Assembly: GCA_052033915.1 (NCBI GenBank)
Contig: JBPOJF010000022.1
Span: 1 to 34,013, forward strand
DNA length: 34,013 nt
Reading direction: 5' to 3'
Source: CALMZY01 sp052033915
GTDB taxonomy: Bacteria; Verrucomicrobiota; Kiritimatiellia; CAIQIC01; JAGNIJ01
How positions within the stretch are numbered: the stretch's first letter is position 1; every line of letters begins with the position of its first letter. A program made the position numbers and the translations under genes. Below are positions 30,054-34,013 of the stretch, one piece after another. The notes below the pieces were generated by a model. It had not been told where the DNA came from and did no database searches. It was given only the letters and a program-made list of their open reading frames with translations.

Positions 30054-31526
30054 TTACTTGGGCTCCGCCAGGAAGATGACGGACGCTTTTTCCAGGTCGG
30101 ATTGCCAGACGATGCGGCGGCCGGAGGTTCTTGGATCGCGGTCCTCGACTTCGTTGTCGGTGAGGCGCGTGACATCGGCGCCGTCCCAGACGAAGATTTC
30201 CGCGTCCCAGTTGTCGAAGTATCCCATCCAGCAGATGTAGTGTTCGCCGATGTCCGGATTCAGGTCGTCGTACATGTTGCTGGTCAGCTTCACGGTCTTC
30301 TCGCCGTCGTAGTAGTAAATTTCGAAGTCGTCGCCGTCAAAACCCTGCCAGACCACCTTGCCGTTCCAGATGCGCGGGTTGAGGTCGTCTTCGATGTTGT
30401 TGCTGATCTTCTGGATGACGCCGTCCTTCCACATGAAGATGTCGGAATCCACGCCGGCGTAGCCTTCCCAGACGATGACGCCGTTCCAGATGGACGGGGA
30501 AACGTCGTCGTACTGGTTGCTGGTGATCTGCGTCGTCGTCCCCTGGGCATGATCGTACAGGAAGATCTCGAAATCATGGCCGTCCCACCCGTACCAGACC
30601 ACCTGGCTCTGATGCACCTTGGGGGCCATGTCGTAGTAGTAGTTGGTGGTCAATTGGATTCGCTGTCCGTCGGCCCACAACATGATTTCCCAGCCGAACG
30701 GCCAGCCCTTGGACTTTTGCCAGGCGATCAGGTTGCCCCACACGGACGGTCCCAGGTCGTCGCGGTAATCGAGAGTGATGCGTTCGATCTCGGCGCCTCC
30801 CTGCCAGCGGCAGATTTCGGTTTCCCCGCTGTCGGTGCGGCGCACTTCCTGGGTGATCGTCGAGGTGTCCGCAGGCGGCTGGATCATGGTGGGCGGCGGC
30901 GAAGGTTTGGCGGCCACAGCGGCGGGCGCCTGGCCGGTCGCGGTCGCGTCGGTGGACATCGCCGAATCGGCGGGCGGATTGGTGGAAACCGTCTGGGGAA
31001 TCACATGGGGCTCGACCAGGGCGTTCGTGGGAATATCCTCGTACCATTTTCTGCCCGATTCATCCTCGCGGGGCTTGTAGAGAGCTCGCAGTTCGGGCAC
31101 GGGGGTGTCCCTCTGGTCGCTGGGGACCTCGCGGAGGATCCAGTCGATATTCTTTGTCGTTGTCGGCAGCGTGGCCACCCACACCACGGTGTTGCTCTGA
31201 ACCTGGGGCTTGATGTTGGCGGCGTGCGGTCCGGCCTTGCCGAGGGTGAGATTCTGAGCCTTGCCGTCCTTGTAGATGAAGATGTCCGAGCTCAGCTCGC
31301 CGCCTTCTTTCTCGTTGAACCCCATCCATGCCGCGAGCCCTGTTTCGCTGATGACCGGATCCCGGTTGACGTTCTTATCGTCCGAGATTTGGGTCACAGA
31401 GAACTCGGCGGCGTAGGAAGAAAGCGCGACGAGCAGATGAGCCGAGATGAGGAGTGCCAGTCGTTTCGTCCAGGAAACGCAAAAACACCCCCACACCGCT
31501 CCGTACGTTGTTCGCGTCACGAGCAT
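30054..31526 (-). CDS. Exported beta-propeller protein with TolB-like repeats
   Basis: The 490-residue protein has an N-terminal signal sequence (hydrophobic core LALLISAHLLVAL, cleavage probably after SYAA). It also has repeats of about 40 residues with the pattern N.(Y/E)DD.(N/S)P.IW.G.VVW.G.DG.D.EIF.YDG....(I/L)T. Five or six clear copies occupy about residues 230-490, with one or two diverged copies at the start. A Pro/Ala/Thr-rich linker lies near 170-215. This gives a seven- or eight-bladed propeller resembling TolB/WD40-like proteins, with conserved Asp that could bind calcium. ATG 31526 gives a long n-region; GTG 31496 is an alternative. Its role is unknown, perhaps binding in the periplasm or at the surface. 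Confidence 0.8.
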   Translation of the reverse strand: MLVTRTTYGAVWGCFCVSWTKRLALLISAHLLVALSSYAAEFSVTQISDDKNVNRDPVISETGLAAWMGFNEKEGGELSSDIFIYKDGKAQNLTLGKAGPHAANIKPQVQSNTVVWVATLPTTTKNIDWILREVPSDQRDTPVPELRALYKPREDESGRKWYEDIPTNALVEPHVIPQTVSTNPPADSAMSTDATATGQAPAAVAAKPSPPPTMIQPPADTSTITQEVRRTDSGETEICRWQGGAEIERITLDYRDDLGPSVWGNLIAWQKSKGWPFGWEIMLWADGQRIQLTTNYYYDMAPKVHQSQVVWYGWDGHDFEIFLYDHAQGTTTQITSNQYDDVSPSIWNGVIVWEGYAGVDSDIFMWKDGVIQKISNNIEDDLNPRIWNGKVVWQGFDGDDFEIYYYDGEKTVKLTSNMYDDLNPDIGEHYICWMGYFDNWDAEIFVWDGADVTRLTDNEVEDRDPRTSGRRIVWQSDLEKASVIFLAEPK

Positions 31527-31705
31527 GTGCAGTCACACAGTCAGTCTGCGCAAATTGATGCGCAGGCACGTTGTTCAAAAGAAATAATCTTAGGCAACCC
31601 TTTGAAGAGAAGCAAGATCGGGACGCCGCGGAGGCGTTTTTTCTCCGGCGTTGTAAGCTGTAAAAACCCCTTTTCAATAACACCATCCGCCTGATCGGGA
31701 AGCGA

Positions 31706-32917
31706 TTATGGCGCGGCTGCGGCGAGGGCGGCGGGATCGTTCGTCGATGAAGGGATGGAGGCCTGGACCTTTGCCGGCGGTGCTTGGGTGGGGGCAATGG
31801 GCCAATCGGGACCCCATTGATGCGGTTCGCTCCAGTAGTGATCGGGCTTTCGGGTCTTCAGACGGGCATCCACCTCGCGAGGGTCCAGTCTCTCCGTGAG
31901 AGTTCCCTTCATCTGTGCGAGATCCCGGCTCATTCTCTCGACGGACTTGAGGACGGCATTGACCATGACCCGTTCGAAATCGGTTTTCATGCGCACGATG
32001 TTCTCTTCCTGGACCATTGTCATTTGTTCCGATGTCCTGACCATTTCATAGGCCCACCACGGGTCGATGGTCGGGCCCCAGGGTTTCTGCTGCACAACAC
32101 CTTTCCAGCGCGTCTTGAGCGCGAAATCCGAAGCCGTTTTCATGTCCTTGAGAATGGAAAAAGCGTACGAAGCGGATTTCGGCGAGGGGGTGAGGAGCAG
32201 GGCTTCCCATTCGCCTTTGCGCTGGGCGAGATACCCCCTGAACACGACGGCCTGCACATGGCGGCGGAGTTGGGGGGGCACGACCTGGCGGGGGTCGGGG
32301 AACACGGCCGTGAAATACATGGGGCGCTTCAGCGTATCCACCAGCAGGGAAATGTCGCCGATGAAGAGGCTGTCCAACAATTCCTGCTGGGTCTTTGTGG
32401 TCGCTTCGTCGTTGGCGAACAGGATGATGTCGCGGCCGAGGAACCCGACGAGCAGGTTGCCGTAGTTCCAGAGCTTGTTGTCGAGCTGTTGGAAGAAATA
32501 CCCGTTGCGATGAAAGCCGGGCTTTTCCCGGGCCAGCTTGAACCCGCCGATGGCATGGACGACAAGGTCCTCGATCTTGCCGTCGTCGGCAACGTGGTAG
32601 GTGACGATCATGGCCGCCACTTCGCCGAGATTCAGTTCCGGCTGTTCCGCAAGGCCTTTCCGGATGGCCCGTTTGAGCTGTTCGAGCAGGTCGGGGTTTT
32701 CTCCGAAGATCGCCTGAAGATAATTCATGGAGAACGTGTCGGCGGCCGGCGCCTCGCCGATCGTCCCCCCGTTTTCGATCAAGTAGCGCACCTGGGATTC
32801 GAAGTCCGTCGCCACACGATAGACCCGGACGGCGCGGTAGGAATAATAGGCAAAGCCGAAACCGACAGCCGCCAGGACCACGGCGGCGATTTTCCACCTG
32901 TTTCCGACATGCTTCAC
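31706..32917 (-). CDS. Membrane-anchored protein of unknown function
   Basis: I do not recognise the family. The product (403 residues from GTG 32917) has one N-terminal membrane helix (about residues 8-28). A soluble domain follows, with the blocks TFSMNYLQAIFGENPDLLEQLKRAI, IGDISLLVDTLKRPMYFTAVFPDPRQVVP and FSILKDMKTASDFALKTRWKGV. The C-terminal tail is charged and then Pro/Ala-rich. I chose the GTG start because the anchor begins there with a GGGGGG-containing leader; the longer frame translates the opposite strand of the DUF5989 gene. It is downstream of the DUF5989 and carbamoyltransferase genes, so it may belong to the same unit. Confidence 0.65.
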   Translation of the reverse strand: MKHVGNRWKIAAVVLAAVGFGFAYYSYRAVRVYRVATDFESQVRYLIENGGTIGEAPAADTFSMNYLQAIFGENPDLLEQLKRAIRKGLAEQPELNLGEVAAMIVTYHVADDGKIEDLVVHAIGGFKLAREKPGFHRNGYFFQQLDNKLWNYGNLLVGFLGRDIILFANDEATTKTQQELLDSLFIGDISLLVDTLKRPMYFTAVFPDPRQVVPPQLRRHVQAVVFRGYLAQRKGEWEALLLTPSPKSASYAFSILKDMKTASDFALKTRWKGVVQQKPWGPTIDPWWAYEMVRTSEQMTMVQEENIVRMKTDFERVMVNAVLKSVERMSRDLAQMKGTLTERLDPREVDARLKTRKPDHYWSEPHQWGPDWPIAPTQAPPAKVQASIPSSTNDPAALAAAAP

Positions 32918-33033
32918 AAATGAACCCCCCAGGGGCGCCGGCGCATCGGGCCGGCGCTCATGGGTTGATATATACCCGGCGGGAGGGGTTTCAGCAAGAG
33001 CGCGAAAGGTTGTTTTGCCGGAGGCAGCCCGGT

Positions 33034-33198
33034 TTAGAACAAGGTGTAGATGAACGGCGCCACCGTCTGCCCGCTCACGATCACCAGGGCCAGAAGAAGC
33101 AGGACGAGGACGACCGGAACGATCCACCAGGCTTTGTTGTGCCAGGCGAACTGGCCCAATTCCTTCAGCAACCTCAGAAGATGTTTCAAAAAACGCAT
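33034..33198 (-). CDS. DUF5989-like small membrane protein
   Basis: This 54-residue gene encodes MRFLKHLLRLLKELGQFAW, then NKAWWIVPVVLVLLLLALVI, and ends SGQTVAPFIYTLF. An amphipathic N-terminus, one membrane helix and an (S)xxxAPFIYTLF ending are the marks of the DUF5989 miniproteins, which occur beside carbamoyltransferases and SxtJ-type proteins in other bacteria. ATG 33198 has AGAGG seven bases upstream. It lies 61 nt after the carbamoyltransferase stop on the same strand. Function is unknown; a small membrane partner of the carbamoylation cluster is an inference. Confidence 0.88.
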   Translation of the reverse strand: MRFLKHLLRLLKELGQFAWHNKAWWIVPVVLVLLLLALVIVSGQTVAPFIYTLF

Positions 33199-33215
33199 GG
33201 TATAACCTCTGTTCG

Positions 33216-33247
33216 ATTTGTCCTCGTCCTCTGAGTCCGAGGACGAT
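33216..33247. repeat. Inverted repeat with GAGGACGA motif
   Basis: GTCCTC...GAGGAC (centre near 33230) lies between the carbamoyltransferase and DUF5989 genes and resembles 11661-11700. Confidence 0.4.
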
Positions 33248-33259
33248 TGAACGTGACCA

Positions 33260-34013
33260 CTAATCCAACACGTATTCGCGCCGCCAATCCGCCTTGTCTG
33301 TCCACTCCGGCTGGTCCTTCTTGTTGAGAAGGAACGAGCCCAGCACCAGACAGTCCATCTCCGTCCGCATGAAACAGCGGTACGCGTCCTCGGGCGTGCA
33401 GACGATCGGTTCGCCGCGGACGTTGAACGACGTATTGATGATCACGCCGCAGCCGGTCAGCCGGTCGAACTCCTTGATGATCGCGTGAAACTCCGGGCTG
33501 GAGTCCGCCGCGACGGTCTGGACGCGAGCCGAGTAGTCCACATGCGTGATCGCCGGGATGGTCGAGCGCACCTGGTTGATGCGCTCGCGGATCGGCGGCG
33601 GCTTTCCGTCCTGCAGTTCCTTCCAGAGATCCTTGCGAACGGACGCCACGAGCAGCATGTACGGCGACTCGCGGTCGATCTCGAAATAGTCGCTGACGCG
33701 CTCCGCGAGAACGGCCGGCGCGAACGGCCGGAACGACTCGCGGAACTTGATCTTGAGGTTCATGATGCTCTGCATCTGGGTGCTGCGGGCGTCGCCGATG
33801 ATGCTGCGGCCGCCGAGCGCCCGCGGGCCGAACTCCATGCGGCCCTGCATCCACCCCACCACGTTCTCGGTGGCGAGCAGCTCGGCCACGGCCTCGACGA
33901 GCTCCTCCTCGGTCTCGTAGCGGGTGTACACGGCCCCGCGCTCGTCGAAGTAGCGCTTGGCCTCGTCGTCGGTGGCCTGCGGCCCGAGCAGCGAGCCGTG
34001 CTGGTGGTCGGGC
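33260..34013 (-). CDS. Carbamoyltransferase (NodU/CmcH family), C-terminal part
   Basis: The gene runs off the window edge, so its 5' part is missing; 250 residues are visible. They match the C-terminal domain of O-carbamoyltransferases: HGSLLGPQ, then VVGWMQGRMEFGPRALGGRS, KFRESFRPFAPAVL, ESPYMLL, STIPAITHVDYSARVQTV and VIINTSFNVRGEPIVCTPEDA. These enzymes transfer carbamoyl from carbamoyl phosphate to sugar or antibiotic hydroxyls through an adenylate. The DUF5989 gene follows directly, a neighbourhood seen for carbamoyltransferases linked to surface glycans. The substrate is unknown. Confidence 0.93.
   Translation of the reverse strand, partial: PDHQHGSLLGPQATDDEAKRYFDERGAVYTRYETEEELVEAVAELLATENVVGWMQGRMEFGPRALGGRSIIGDARSTQMQSIMNLKIKFRESFRPFAPAVLAERVSDYFEIDRESPYMLLVASVRKDLWKELQDGKPPPIRERINQVRSTIPAITHVDYSARVQTVAADSSPEFHAIIKEFDRLTGCGVIINTSFNVRGEPIVCTPEDAYRCFMRTEMDCLVLGSFLLNKKDQPEWTDKADWRREYVLD

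Noticed and set aside
31623..31653. Plus-strand intrinsic terminator (GC stem followed by TTTTTT)
   Set aside because: No plus-strand gene lies upstream, and the T-run is enclosed by a larger imperfect inverted repeat, so a terminator role is unsupported.

Overview
The window is a GC-rich, gene-dense chromosomal segment from a Gram-negative bacterium. It carries an LpxC homologue, many exported or membrane proteins, and frequent start-stop coupling. A small zinc-ribbon-like domain, a membrane-embedded spermidine-synthase-like protein, a carbamoyltransferase-DUF5989 pair and many palindromic intergenic repeats suggest a member of the PVC group (Verrucomicrobiota or Kiritimatiellota-like). This placement is an inference, because no rRNA or taxonomic marker is present.

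Layout. 1-2164: hairpin-rich DNA, tRNA-Pro(UGG), a small membrane zinc-ribbon protein and a divergent LpxC homologue. 2304-5228: both subunits of DNA topoisomerase VI (minus strand), an archaeal and plant type enzyme that is rare in bacteria. 5468-8110: a stand-alone Lrp/AsnC ligand domain, a divergent YchF-type GTPase and HemW. 8166-11631: a three-gene operon of a DsbD/TauE-like membrane protein, a membrane-anchored radical SAM enzyme and a MEMO-AMMECR1 fusion (the AmmeMemoRadiSam system). 11724-15469 (minus): a membrane spermidine-synthase-like protein, a degenerate PhoD-like protein and a polytopic membrane protein. 15541-16157: a tRNA-Leu(UAA) locus rearranged around a GIY-YIG endonuclease gene. 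16187-19432 (minus): metY-metX-metW for methionine synthesis. 19562-22953 (minus): a nucleotide-sugar dehydrogenase, a sugar nucleotidyltransferase and trpD. 23021-26344: dGTPase, Nudix hydrolase and a YihY/BrkB membrane protein. 26421-30014: a UvrD/Rep helicase and a ComM/YifB AAA ATPase with a good sigma-70-like promoter. 30054-34013 (minus): a beta-propeller protein, an anchored protein of unknown function, a DUF5989 miniprotein and the C-terminal part of a carbamoyltransferase cut by the window edge.

Two themes stand out. First, the AmmeMemoRadiSam operon looks built to work at or outside the inner membrane: the radical SAM enzyme has an N-terminal membrane segment, the fusion protein has a lipobox-like segment, and the upstream partner has DsbD-like membrane cysteines. 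Second, the segment is peppered with several families of long imperfect palindromes whose arms are runs of a degenerate short motif. They sit in most intergenic gaps and also enter coding sequence: inside topoisomerase VI B, at the start of the MEMO fusion and the nucleotidyltransferase, and at the ends of the Nudix and dGTPase genes. A different element, a 30-nt double hairpin, sits in the anticodon loop of two broken tRNA-Leu copies that bracket the GIY-YIG gene and an intact tRNA-Leu.
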